From Paracoccaceae bacterium (GTDB lineage Bacteria; Pseudomonadota; Alphaproteobacteria; Rhodobacterales; Rhodobacteraceae), in assembly GCA_007120685.1 (NCBI GenBank), contig SKNG01000115.1, positions 1 through 13,548 of the forward strand: a stretch of DNA of 13,548 nt, written 5' to 3'. Within the stretch, counting starts at the first letter, position 1. Each line of letters begins with the position of its first letter. Shown in pieces: positions 6,621 through 13,548 of this stretch. The translations under genes were made by a program, and so were the position numbers. Under the pieces are notes generated by a model. The model saw only the letters and a list, made by a program, of their open reading frames with translations. It was not told the DNA's origin and searched no databases.

Positions 6621-6650
6621 TTGGCAAGTCCGGCCGCGTTTTCCTAAAGT
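6621..6650 (+). promoter_or_regulatory. Candidate hpt promoter
   Basis: TTGGCA (6621-6626) and TAAAGT (6645-6650) are spaced by 18 nt in the gap between the COQ10-like gene and hpt. The -35 matches consensus at five of six positions and the -10 at four. A start near 6657 would give a leader of about 63 nt. Assigned by eye. Confidence 0.4.
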
Positions 6651-6719
6651 CGCGTCGGAATGGCAAGGGCCGCATTTGTCGCGCCCTGCCCCTGGCCAGC
6701 GTCGCAAGGAGCCGCCCCG

Positions 6720-7280
6720 ATGACCCAAGCCCCCGCCATGCCCTCGGCCCGCCCGACCTATGTGATCGACCAGATGATCTCGGCCAAGGCCATCGCCGCG
6801 CGGGTCGAGGCGCTGGCCGAGGAGATCACCGCCCATTTCGCCGGCGCCGACAAGCTGGTCGTCGTCGGCCTGCTGCGCGGCTCCTTCGTCTTCATCGCCG
6901 ATCTGGTGCGCGAGATCGACCTGCCCGTCGAGGTCGATTTCATGGAGGCCTCCAGCTATGGCGATGCCATGCATTCCTCGCGCGAGGTGCGCATCCTGAA
7001 GGACCTGCGCGGCGAGATCGCCGGCCGCGACGTGCTGGTGGTGGAAGACATCGTCGACACCGGTTTCACCCTGCATCACGTGCGCAACCTGCTCTTGAGC
7101 CGCGAACCGCGACGGCTGGAGGTCTGCGCGCTGCTTGACAAGCCCTCGCGCCGCGAGGTCGATATCCGTGCCACCTGGACCGGCTTCGAGATCCCCGATG
7201 ATTTTGTCGTCGGCTACGGCATCGACTACGCCCAGCGCAACCGCAACCTGCCCTATATCGGCACGGTGCGTTTCATCTGA
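6720..7280 (+). CDS. hpt: Hypoxanthine phosphoribosyltransferase
   Basis: Purine-salvage enzyme of the cytoplasm: it joins hypoxanthine (and usually guanine) to PRPP, giving IMP or GMP plus pyrophosphate. The 186-residue length fits bacterial HPRT. The PRPP-binding motif VVEDIVDTGFTL is at 107-118 and the loop LLRGSFVF at 51-58. The flexible-loop region EASSYGDAMHSS is at 77-88, KPSRREVD at 141-148, and the C-terminal block FVVGYGIDYAQRNRNLPYIG at 162-181 is strongly HPRT-like. I chose the ATG at 6720 because AAGGAG lies 8 nt upstream; an in-frame ATG at 6660 would add 20 residues that do not resemble the family. It appears to be transcribed alone from the promoter proposed at 6621-6650. Confidence 0.94.
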   Translation: MTQAPAMPSARPTYVIDQMISAKAIAARVEALAEEITAHFAGADKLVVVGLLRGSFVFIADLVREIDLPVEVDFMEASSYGDAMHSSREVRILKDLRGEIAGRDVLVVEDIVDTGFTLHHVRNLLLSREPRRLEVCALLDKPSRREVDIRATWTGFEIPDDFVVGYGIDYAQRNRNLPYIGTVRFI

Positions 7281-7571
7281 CAGCGCCGGCGGAGTTCCCC
7301 CCCCAAGCGCCAATCCAATCCGCGCAGGGGCTTGCCAGTGCGGTGCCATGATCGCGCCCATTGTCGCGCCCGCCCGAACAATCGCCCGGGATCGTTTCCG
7401 CCAAATCCCCTGATTTCACGTACTTGCCACGTCCCACCCGGTTTTTTGCCCCGCTTGCATGGTGTAAGGTAGTGGTTAATGAAAGGCCGCGCCCGGCGGC
7501 TGCACCGTTTCACGGACGGTGTGCCCGCGGGGTGGGGCGTGGCGTCATTTCAGGGGAAAGCGGGGCAGCCG
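7281..7571. other. Intergenic region between hpt and the alpha/beta-fold gene
   Basis: About 290 bases with no gene that I can support. It holds a C8 run at 7298-7305 and a T6/C4 stretch near 7442-7452. An in-frame ATG at 7479 could extend the next gene by 31 basic residues. Boxes such as TAAGGT (7465-7470) look promoter-like, but I find no -35 at acceptable spacing. No clear terminator for hpt is visible. Confidence 0.4.
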
Positions 7572-8531
7572 ATGTCCGATCTTACCATCGAGATCTTCGA
7601 CGCCGGCGAAGCCGGCAACGATGCCGACTGGCTGGCGATCATGGATGAGATCGGCGAGGAGGCAGGCTATTTCGATCCCCTGGGCAAGCGTCATTCGGCG
7701 TTCTTTTCCGATCAGGGGCCGGTGCTGCTTGTCAGTTTCGAGACCTTGCACGGTATCCGCGGCGCCGGCGGCGGGCAGATGCCACTGGGCTATCAGATCG
7801 CCGCGCCGCGCGGCTGGTCCAGTCTGACCATCGTCGCCCATGACGACAGCTGGTACCGCGACCCGGCGGTCTGGGGCTATTTCGACCGGCTGACCGACGA
7901 TTCCTTTTTCGAGGATTTCGACCGCGTGGTCTTCTACGGCGCCGGCATGGGCGGCTATGGCGCAGCCGCGTTTTCGGTGGTGGCGCCGGGGGCCACGGTG
8001 CTGGCGCTGGCGCCGCAGGCCTCGCTGGACCTTGGCCTGGCGGAATGGGACAAACGGTTTCCGTCGGCGCGGCGGCTGGACTTCATCTCGCGTTTCGGCT
8101 TCGCACCGGACATGGTGGAGGGCGCAGAGCAGGTGTTCCTGCTCTATGACCCGCTGATCCAGGTCGATGCCGTGCATGTCGCCTTCTTCCGCGGCGCGCA
8201 TGTCACCCGGCTGCGCGCCAACCACATCGGGCGCGACCCGCAAGCCGAACTGGCGCGCATGGGCCTGCTGCGGCCGCTCCTGGATTCGGCCTGCGCCGGC
8301 ACGCTGACGGCGCGCCATTTCGCCCGGCTGTGGCGCGCGCGGCGCACGCATCCGCAGTATCTGGGCCGGCTGGTGGGACGGGTGCAGACCTCGGGCAATG
8401 TGCCCCGGCTGGTGCGCGTGCTGCGCGCGGCGCTGGAAAAGGTCGATCACCCGCAGTTGCGCGCCGCGCTCGCCAAGGCCGAGGAAACCCTCGCGCGGCA
8501 AAAGCTCGACGCCGCCAGGCGGTCGTCCTGA
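7572..8531 (+). CDS. Alpha/beta-hydrolase-like protein of unknown function, nucleophile missing
   Basis: A 319-residue soluble protein. Its middle looks like an alpha/beta hydrolase core: a strand plus elbow VVFYGAGMGGYGAAAFS at 119-135, a later strand ending LLYDP with Asp193, and NHIGRDP with His218. In true hydrolases of this shape the elbow reads G-x-S-x-G; here it is G123-A-G-M-G127, so the serine position is Gly125. Acid and base candidates remain. The N-terminus (DADWLAIMDEIGEEAGYFDP, 17-36) and the Arg/Lys-rich helical C-terminus (245-319) are not part of that core. I have a memory of related Rhodobacterales proteins annotated as phosphoadenosine phosphosulfate reductase, but see no cysteine-based PAPS-reductase motif. 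The start at 7572 is uncertain: its ribosome site is weak and an ATG at 7479 is possible. No function assigned. Confidence 0.75.
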   Translation: MSDLTIEIFDAGEAGNDADWLAIMDEIGEEAGYFDPLGKRHSAFFSDQGPVLLVSFETLHGIRGAGGGQMPLGYQIAAPRGWSSLTIVAHDDSWYRDPAVWGYFDRLTDDSFFEDFDRVVFYGAGMGGYGAAAFSVVAPGATVLALAPQASLDLGLAEWDKRFPSARRLDFISRFGFAPDMVEGAEQVFLLYDPLIQVDAVHVAFFRGAHVTRLRANHIGRDPQAELARMGLLRPLLDSACAGTLTARHFARLWRARRTHPQYLGRLVGRVQTSGNVPRLVRVLRAALEKVDHPQLRAALAKAEETLARQKLDAARRSS

Positions 8532-8540
8532 CAACAGGAA

Positions 8541-8602
8541 GCGCGCGGCACGTGGGGGCGCTGACCTTGCGACACCGGTGTCCGGACGTGCCCTGAGCGC
8601 GC
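8541..8602 (+). terminator. Bulged stem-loop just after the alpha/beta-fold gene
   Basis: Ten bases past the stop, GCGCGC (8541-8546) pairs with GCGCGC (8597-8602) and GGCACGT (8547-8553) pairs with ACGTGCC (8586-8592). Together they make a 13-bp stem with a 4-nt bulge on one side. The apical part contains a perfect 12-bp palindrome, GACACCGGTGTC (8571-8582). No T-run follows, so rho-independent termination is not certain; a 3'-end stabilising structure is equally possible. Confidence 0.4.
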
Positions 8603-8671
8603 GACGCAACAAGGCAATGGCTCCCGTTGGCACGCGCGTTTCCAGCCGCCGCAATGGGTGGATAGGGTCCA

Positions 8672-8745
8672 GGGGGGCTTTCTGCCCCCCTCTGGGCCTG
8701 CGGCCCATTCACCCCCCGAGGATATTTGAAGAGCAAAGAGGAGCG
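8672..8745 (+). repeat. Composite double-hairpin repeat, copy 2, upstream of typA
   Basis: A perfect 8-bp stem, AGGGGGGC (8673-8680) with GCCCCCCT (8686-8693), is followed by a 6-bp hairpin TGGGCC/GGCCCA (8695-8700 with 8704-8709). Then come a C6 run (8714-8719) and GAGGATATTTGAAGAGCAAA. The same parts in the same order occur on the minus strand at 4394-4324. The outer AATGGG (8655-8660) can also pair with CCCATT (8706-8711), giving an alternative fold. It sits 140 nt after the alpha/beta-fold gene and 84 nt before typA; termination is a plausible but unproven role. Confidence 0.6.
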
Positions 8746-8829
8746 CGGGGTTTTGGCACCGGGTTTGGGCACTGGCCAAGGGGGGCGGGATCGGGTAACG
8801 CGGCGGCGCAGCATTTCGGGAATGGACCC

Positions 8830-10650
8830 ATGGACCTTCGCAACATCGCCATCATCGCGCATGTCGACCACGGCAAGACGACGCTGGTGGACGCGCTTCT
8901 GAAACAATCGGGCGCGTTTCGGGCCGGGCAGGCGGTGGCCGAACGGGCGATGGATTCGAACGATATCGAGCGCGAGCGCGGCATCACCATCCTGGCCAAG
9001 GCGACCTCGGTCGAATGGAAGAACCACCGCATCAATATCGTCGACACGCCCGGCCACGCCGATTTCGGCGGCGAGGTGGAGCGCATTCTCAGCATGGTCG
9101 ATGGTGTGTGCCTGCTGGTCGATGCCGCCGAGGGGCCGATGCCGCAGACCAAGTTCGTGACCGCCAAAGCCCTTGCGCTGGGCCTGCGCCCGATCGTGGT
9201 GCTGAACAAGGTCGACAAGCCCGCCGCCGAGCCCGACCGGGTGCTGAACGAGGTGTTCGATCTTTTCGCCAATCTGGGCGCCGATGACGACCAGCTGGAT
9301 TTCCCGGCGCTTTATGCCTCGGGCCTTGCCGGCTGGGCGGATGCCGATCTGGACGGGCCGCGCCAGGACATGGCCGCGCTTTTCGACATGATCGTGCAGC
9401 ATGTGCCCGCGCCGAAGCAACTGGCGCAGGCGGATGAGCCTTTCAGCATGCTGGCCACCACGCTGTCGGCCGATCCGTTTCTGGGCCGGATCCTGACCGG
9501 CCGGGTGGAAAGCGGGCGGCTGAAGGTTGGCGCGACCCTGAAGGCGCTGTCGCGCACCGGCGAGAAGCTGGAGCAGTTTCGCGTTTCCAAGATCCTTGCC
9601 TTTCGTGGTCTGGGCCAGCAGCCCATCGACGAGGCCGAGGCCGGCGATATCGTCACCATCGCCGGCATGTCGAAGGCCACGGTCGCCGATACGCTGTGCG
9701 ACCCGTCCATCGACACCCCCCTGCCCGCCCAGCCCATCGACCCGCCCACCATCAGCGTCACCTTCGGGATCAACGACAGCCCGCTGGCCGGGCGCGACGG
9801 GTCCAAGGTGCAAAGCCGCGTGATCCGCGAGCGGCTGATGCGCGAGGCCGAGATGAATGTGGCGATCCGGGTGGAGGATGCGCCGGGGGGCGAGGCTTTC
9901 GTCGTCTCCGGCCGGGGCGAGTTGCAGATGGGCGTCTTGATCGAGAACATGCGCCGCGAGGGGTTCGAACTCAGCATCTCCCGCCCCCGGGTGATCCTGC
10001 GCGAGGAAGGCGGGATGACGGTGGAGCCCATCGAGGAAGTCACCATCGATGTCGATGACGAATTCACCGGCGCCGTGATCGAAAAGCTGACCGGCCCGCG
10101 CAAGGGCGATCTGGTGGAGATGAAGCCGGCGGGCGTGGGCAAGACCCGCATTGTGGCGCTGGTGCCGGCGCGGGGGTTGATCGGCTATCACGGCGAGTTC
10201 CTGACCGACACCCGCGGCACCGGGGTTCTGAACCGCGTCTTTCACGGCTGGGCACCGCACAAGGGGCCAATTCAGGGCCGCCGGCAGGGCGTGCTGATCA
10301 GCATGGAGAACGGGGTCAGCGTGGCCTATGCGCTGTGGAACCTGGAAGAGCGCGGCAAGATGTTCATCGGCGCGCAGGAACAGGTCTATGAGGGCATGAT
10401 CATCGGCGAGCATTCCCGCGACAACGATCTGGAAGTGAACCCGCTGAAGGGCAAGAAGCTGACCAATGTGCGCGCCTCGGGCTCGGACGAGGCGGTGCGG
10501 CTGACGCCGCCGACGATCCTGTCGCTGGAACAGGCCATCGCCTATATCGACGATGACGAACTGGTCGAGGTGACGCCAAAGGCGATCCGGCTGCGCAAGC
10601 GGCATCTTGACCCGCATGAGCGCAAGCGCCAGGCGCGCGCGGCGGGCTGA
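8830..10650 (+). CDS. typA: Translational GTPase TypA/BipA
   Basis: A 606-residue ribosome-binding GTPase related to EF-G/LepA that helps 50S assembly and growth under stress and low temperature. The GTPase domain is intact: G1 AHVDHGKT at 10-17, ERERGITI (G2) at 47-54, DTPGH (G3) at 72-76, NKVDK (G4) at 126-130 and SGLAG (G5) at 164-168. The later part follows the family: the beta-barrel domain, GRGELQMGVLIENMRREGFE, VPARGLIGYHGEFLTDTRGT and the positively charged C-terminal domain ending RKRHLDPHERKRQARAAG. Length matches other TypA proteins. I chose ATG 8830 from the family start MDLRNIAIIAHVDHGK; its ribosome site is weak. A longer open frame back to 8398 overlaps the preceding gene and the repeat and is not coding. 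It appears monocistronic. Confidence 0.97.
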   Translation: MDLRNIAIIAHVDHGKTTLVDALLKQSGAFRAGQAVAERAMDSNDIERERGITILAKATSVEWKNHRINIVDTPGHADFGGEVERILSMVDGVCLLVDAAEGPMPQTKFVTAKALALGLRPIVVLNKVDKPAAEPDRVLNEVFDLFANLGADDDQLDFPALYASGLAGWADADLDGPRQDMAALFDMIVQHVPAPKQLAQADEPFSMLATTLSADPFLGRILTGRVESGRLKVGATLKALSRTGEKLEQFRVSKILAFRGLGQQPIDEAEAGDIVTIAGMSKATVADTLCDPSIDTPLPAQPIDPPTISVTFGINDSPLAGRDGSKVQSRVIRERLMREAEMNVAIRVEDAPGGEAFVVSGRGELQMGVLIENMRREGFELSISRPRVILREEGGMTVEPIEEVTIDVDDEFTGAVIEKLTGPRKGDLVEMKPAGVGKTRIVALVPARGLIGYHGEFLTDTRGTGVLNRVFHGWAPHKGPIQGRRQGVLISMENGVSVAYALWNLEERGKMFIGAQEQVYEGMIIGEHSRDNDLEVNPLKGKKLTNVRASGSDEAVRLTPPTILSLEQAIAYIDDDELVEVTPKAIRLRKRHLDPHERKRQARAAG

Positions 10651-10827
10651 CCCGGCTGCGCGACAACGGCTGCGGGGACGTCAATCATCTGTGCGCGCTG
10701 TCGGCGGATACCCGCCAAGCGGCGGACCGCTGGGGCAGTTTGCAACCGGGACGCCGCCACCACAGGTTCCCTGCTACCCCGCGCCGGCAGGAGCGTCGCG
10801 CCGGGACCAGTAACCTTAGGAGCAGAC
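10651..10827. other. Short gap between typA and the DUF4168 gene
   Basis: Contains a direct repeat GGCTGCG (10654-10660 and 10668-10674) and a small hairpin AGCGG/CCGCT near 10719-10732. I see no clear terminator for typA and no convincing promoter for the next gene, although TTGCAA near 10740 could be a -35 box. Confidence 0.3.
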
Positions 10828-11202
10828 ATGACATTCCGCACCACCCTGACCCGCGCGCTCGCCCCTGCGATGGCCGCCGCCACGCTGGCCCTCGCCGCGC
10901 CGATGGCCGCCCCCGCGCTGGCCGAGCAGCCTGGCGCCGTTACCATTGGCGATGAGCGGCTGGAGGCTTTCGTGGCTGCGCTGCGGGCCGTGGATCAGCT
11001 GGAACAGCAATATACCGCAACGCTGGGCGAGGCCGAGACCGATGCCGAACGCGAGGCGGTGATCGAGGAGGCCAATCAGGCAATGGCGGAAGCCATTGAG
11101 GAAACGCCCGGCATGACGTTGGACGACTACGTGGCGATCCTGCAGGAGGCGCAGACCGACCCAGAGCTGACCGCACGCATCATGGCGATGCTGGAAGGCT
11201 GA
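10828..11202 (+). CDS. Exported DUF4168 domain protein
   Basis: A 124-residue secreted or periplasmic protein. Residues 1-32 form a Sec signal peptide: two basic residues, an Ala-rich hydrophobic core, then the signal peptidase site ALA (30-32) before Glu-Gln. The mature part (about 92 residues) is strongly acidic and helical. It matches the DUF4168 pattern: an ERLEAFVAALRAVDQLEQQY-like start, an EEANQAMAEAIEE middle, then LDDYVAILQEAQTDPELTAR. The family's function is not known to me. AGGAGC lies 6 nt before the ATG at 10828. The gene appears to stand alone: it follows typA at 177 nt and ends in a strong intrinsic terminator. It contains no cysteine, so no disulfide or lipobox. Confidence 0.88.
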   Translation: MTFRTTLTRALAPAMAAATLALAAPMAAPALAEQPGAVTIGDERLEAFVAALRAVDQLEQQYTATLGEAETDAEREAVIEEANQAMAEAIEETPGMTLDDYVAILQEAQTDPELTARIMAMLEG

Positions 11203-11259
11203 AGCGGGCAGCCCGCGACACGCGTTCCGACACAAGCCTCGGAGCCGATATCACCCAGG

Positions 11260-11295
11260 AACCGCCCGGCGAGCAGACCGCGCCGGGCGGTTTTT
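11260..11295 (+). terminator. Rho-independent terminator of the DUF4168 gene
   Basis: AACCGCCCGGCG (11260-11271) pairs perfectly with CGCCGGGCGGTT (11281-11292) across a 9-nt loop, and the stem runs into a T5 tract (11291-11295). It lies 57 nt after the stop codon. On the opposite strand only two T follow the stem, so it works best for the plus-strand gene. Confidence 0.88.
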
Positions 11296-11320
11296 CATGG
11301 TCGGGCCTCACCATCCCGGG

Positions 11321-11343
11321 GGCGAAGTGGCCGCCCCTTCGCC
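11321..11343 (-). terminator. Weak hairpin after the antiporter gene
   Basis: GGCGAAG (11321-11327) pairs with CTTCGCC (11337-11343) across a 9-nt GC-rich loop, 10 nt past the antiporter stop on the minus strand. No T-run follows on that strand, so this is only a possible terminator. Confidence 0.3.
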
Positions 11344-11353
11344 TATCTGGCTT

Positions 11354-13548
11354 TCACTCTGCCGCATCACGCTTCGGCAGGGCCTGCATGTCCAGCGCCA
11401 TGCCGCGCCTTTCGGCGCTGTCGATCACTTCCTGACGCAGCGCCTTGTTTCGTTCCAGAAGCTTCTTGAAGCGCGCCTCTTCCAGCGCCAGCAGCGTGCA
11501 ATGGGTCAGCGCCACCACCTGCCCGCGGCGCGGGCTGCGCTTCAGCAGCGCCAGATGGCCGAACATCTCGCCCCGGCCCAGCCGCTGCTTCTGCCCCGCG
11601 CGGGTCAGTTCCACCGCCCCCGAGGCGATGAACCAGACCCGGCGCGGCATCTCGCCCTTGCGCATCAGCACATCGCCCGGGGCCGCATAGACCGCGCGCA
11701 ACTGCCGGGCAAGTTGCCGGCGCTGGCCGTCGTCCATGTCGGCAAACAGCGGAAACTGGCGTACCAGTTCGCTTTTCTGCACCGCCAGATCCAGCGGCGG
11801 GCGCATCGCCAGAAGCTGCCGGCGCTGGGCGATATCGGCCATCAGCGCGGCGCGCAGTTCCGGCCCGATCAGCCCGTCATCGACCAGGGCGGCATACTCG
11901 CGTTCCTCCTGTGCCAGCACGATCTGGCGGATCAGCCGGCGTTCCAGCTGCTCGGCATAGCCCGGAAATTGCAGCTTCAGCCCGTCCAGCGCTTTCTCGG
12001 TCTCTTCCAGCCGGCGTTCGAGCACATCATGCAACAGGTCGGCGACCCGCTTGCCATGGATGCGGCGGATGCGGGTGTCGATGAAACCGTGCAGGTCACG
12101 CAGCACATGGCGCAGCGTCACCAGCCGCTCGAAGCGTTCGGCGGTGTGGTTGCCCAGCGGGCCGGACAGGCGCAGACGGTTGTGCAGGAATTCCTCGAAC
12201 CGCTGGCCGCGCGCGGCGCGCAGCCGCACCCGCGCGGTGTGCAGATAGGCCAGACGGCCACCGGTGCGCGTGGCCTCGATCAGCCGGTCGGTATCGACCA
12301 GCATCCGGTTGGCCAGGCGCGGGGGCAGGATACGTTCGCGGAACTGCTCCAGGATCAGGTCGCGCTCGCGCCCGGCCAGCGCCACCAGACCCAGGGTGAT
12401 GCGCTCGCGGTCCGGGATCTCGGCAGCCTCCTCGGCCCGATCGACGGCGCGGTCCACCCGTTCGGCAAAGCGCTTGGCCTCGGCGCGCACCGTCTCGCGC
12501 GAGAGCCCAAGGTCGCGCGCGGTCTCTGAAACCGTCTCGCGCACCGATTGCAGCGCCACCGCCACCACCTGCGCCGACAGCGCCCGGTCCAGCCGGGTCA
12601 GCTTGTCCAGCCCCAGCCAGGCGATGACCAGGCGCAGCGTGGTGCCCTGCACGATCAGCGTGAAGAGCGTGAAGCCGGTGGCGACGATGCCGACCTGGCG
12701 CTTGATGTCGGTGGGAATGCGCACGCTTTCGGTAACCGCCAGCGCCAGGGCCAGGGTCACCGCCCCGCGCAAGCCCCCCCACAGGATGGCGGTGCGGTAG
12801 CGCGGCTCTACCCTTGGCGACAGGCGCAGCCGGGCCATGAGCGGCAAGAGGCCGAACAGGATGAAGGCCCGCGCCGCCAGCGCCGCCACCACCGTCACCG
12901 CCACCATCACCAGATCGAAGGGCCGCACATCGGCAAGAAGCTGCGGGATCAGCAGCGCGGCCAGCACGAAGATCAGCCCGCCCGCCCAGTAGCCCAGCAT
13001 GTCCCAGGTATCGCGCAGCTTCTTCACCGCCGGCGGCGACAACTGCCCGGGCGCGAGGTAATTCAGCGTCAACCCCGCCGCCACCACCGCGATCACGCCC
13101 GAGGTGCGCAGAACCGTCTCGGCCAGGATGAACACCAGATAGGGCAGCGCCACGGTGACCGAGATCTGGCCAAGCGGGTGATCGGCCAGCCGTGCCAGCC
13201 CGGCCATCGCCAGCCGCGCCAGGACCCAGCCCACCAGCACCCCGCCCAGCACCAGCCAGGGAAAGCGCAGCAGCGATTCGATGGCGGTGGGGTTGGGGAT
13301 GCCGAAGGCGACATAGGCGAAGAACAGGCTGAAAAGCGCGATGGCGGCGGCATCGTTGAGCAGGCTTTCCCCTTCGACGATGCGCGCCAGCCGCTGCGGC
13401 GCCGGGGTGGCGCGGAAGATACTCACCACCGCCGACGGATCGGTGGTGGAAACGATGGCGCCGATCATCAGGCAGGCCATCAGCGACAGGCCCAGCGCCG
13501 GCTGGATGGCGTGCAGCGCATAGCCCACCGCCAGGGTGGAGGCCACCA
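11354..13548 (-). CDS. Na+/H+ antiporter with C-terminal cyclic-nucleotide-binding-like domain, N-terminus beyond the window
   Basis: A CPA1/NhaP-type sodium/proton exchanger of the inner membrane. Of the transport domain, helices from roughly the third onward are visible (residues 1-330 of the 731 seen). They include TDPSAV at 35-40 and EGESLLNDAAAIALF at 58-72, whose Asp36 and Asn64-Asp65 are the ion-binding and transport core. A long charged helical region (about 330-597) follows, with many Arg/Glu heptad-like stretches. The last 133 residues are a CAP-like ligand-binding domain: ADMDDGQRRQLARQLR, then PGDVLMRKGE, RVWFIASGAVEL and GRGEMFGHLALL. This architecture resembles plant SOS1 and sperm-type exchangers. 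In the phosphate-binding cassette, the usual Glu after FG is His664, while Arg673 is kept. The frame is open to the right edge, so roughly 80-100 N-terminal residues are missing. It is the last gene here, on the strand opposite to the DUF4168 gene. Confidence 0.93.
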   Translation of the reverse strand, partial: VASTLAVGYALHAIQPALGLSLMACLMIGAIVSTTDPSAVVSIFRATPAPQRLARIVEGESLLNDAAAIALFSLFFAYVAFGIPNPTAIESLLRFPWLVLGGVLVGWVLARLAMAGLARLADHPLGQISVTVALPYLVFILAETVLRTSGVIAVVAAGLTLNYLAPGQLSPPAVKKLRDTWDMLGYWAGGLIFVLAALLIPQLLADVRPFDLVMVAVTVVAALAARAFILFGLLPLMARLRLSPRVEPRYRTAILWGGLRGAVTLALALAVTESVRIPTDIKRQVGIVATGFTLFTLIVQGTTLRLVIAWLGLDKLTRLDRALSAQVVAVALQSVRETVSETARDLGLSRETVRAEAKRFAERVDRAVDRAEEAAEIPDRERITLGLVALAGRERDLILEQFRERILPPRLANRMLVDTDRLIEATRTGGRLAYLHTARVRLRAARGQRFEEFLHNRLRLSGPLGNHTAERFERLVTLRHVLRDLHGFIDTRIRRIHGKRVADLLHDVLERRLEETEKALDGLKLQFPGYAEQLERRLIRQIVLAQEEREYAALVDDGLIGPELRAALMADIAQRRQLLAMRPPLDLAVQKSELVRQFPLFADMDDGQRRQLARQLRAVYAAPGDVLMRKGEMPRRVWFIASGAVELTRAGQKQRLGRGEMFGHLALLKRSPRRGQVVALTHCTLLALEEARFKKLLERNKALRQEVIDSAERRGMALDMQALPKRDAAE

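Noticed and set aside
6603..7361. N-terminal extension of the COQ10-like protein
   Set aside because: Runs antisense through hpt; the START domain and ribosome site place the start at 6602.
8398..8829. N-terminal extension of TypA by 144 codons
   Set aside because: It overlaps the upstream gene and the hairpin repeat; TypA proteins begin at the equivalent of 8830.
8203..10617. 804-codon minus-strand open frame opposite typA
   Set aside because: Long antisense frames are common in high-GC coding DNA; TypA motifs on the plus strand are unambiguous and this frame resembles no family.
11297..12529. Plus-strand open frame opposite the antiporter C-terminal half
   Set aside because: Same kind of shadow; the minus strand encodes the linker and CNB-like domain.
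1..13548. A novel multi-gene defence, secretion or biosynthetic system
   Set aside because: All substantial genes are conserved families with separate roles, and no cassette-like cluster, mobile element or compositional island is apparent.

Overview
The window comes from a very GC-rich genome. The gene set and the style of the proteins point to an alphaproteobacterium, most likely Rhodobacterales (Rhodobacter/Paracoccus-like): a PDH-type dihydrolipoyl dehydrogenase, a COQ10-like START protein, a YcaD-like MFS carrier, and an alpha/beta-fold protein of a type I associate with that order. The lineage is an inference from protein character, not from a search. I see no tRNA, rRNA, CRISPR array, insertion sequence, prophage or toxin-antitoxin pair. 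Most of the window is conserved housekeeping chromosome.

Layout. From 1 to about 3409 everything reads on the minus strand. A 30-codon leader ORF overlaps the start of an MFS transporter, which overlaps a DUF924 gene, and lpdA follows after a 133-nt gap with its own promoter and a palindromic operator candidate; lpdA is cut by the left edge. Divergent to the leader is a GNAT acetyltransferase (3563-4306, +) whose presumed 5' UTR holds a perfect 13-bp hairpin. It converges on queA (4400-5464, -), and the gap holds a composite double-hairpin repeat. queA is divergent from a Bcp-type peroxiredoxin (5555-6025, +), which converges on a COQ10/RatA-like gene (6120-6602, -) across two perfect hairpins. 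That gene is divergent from hpt (6720-7280, +). Then come, all on +, an alpha/beta-fold gene of unknown function (7572-8531), a second copy of the composite repeat, typA (8830-10650), and a small exported DUF4168 protein (10828-11202) with a textbook terminator. The right end is a Na+/H+ antiporter fused to a cyclic-nucleotide-binding-like domain (11354 to beyond 13548, -), which lacks its N-terminus.

How the genes relate. They serve separate jobs: central carbon metabolism (lpdA), tRNA queuosine (queA), purine salvage (hpt), peroxide defence (bcp), respiratory quinone function (COQ10-like), ribosome-associated GTPase stress function (typA), and ion homeostasis (antiporter). Only the leader-MFS-DUF924 cluster looks like a tightly coupled transcription unit.

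I did not find a convincing new multi-gene system. The observations most worth follow-up are regulatory or domain-level: the translationally coupled leader ORF, the hairpin in the GNAT leader, the palindrome over the lpdA -10 box, the two copies of a composite repeat, the alpha/beta-fold protein whose nucleophile position is glycine, and the antiporter's altered cyclic-nucleotide pocket.
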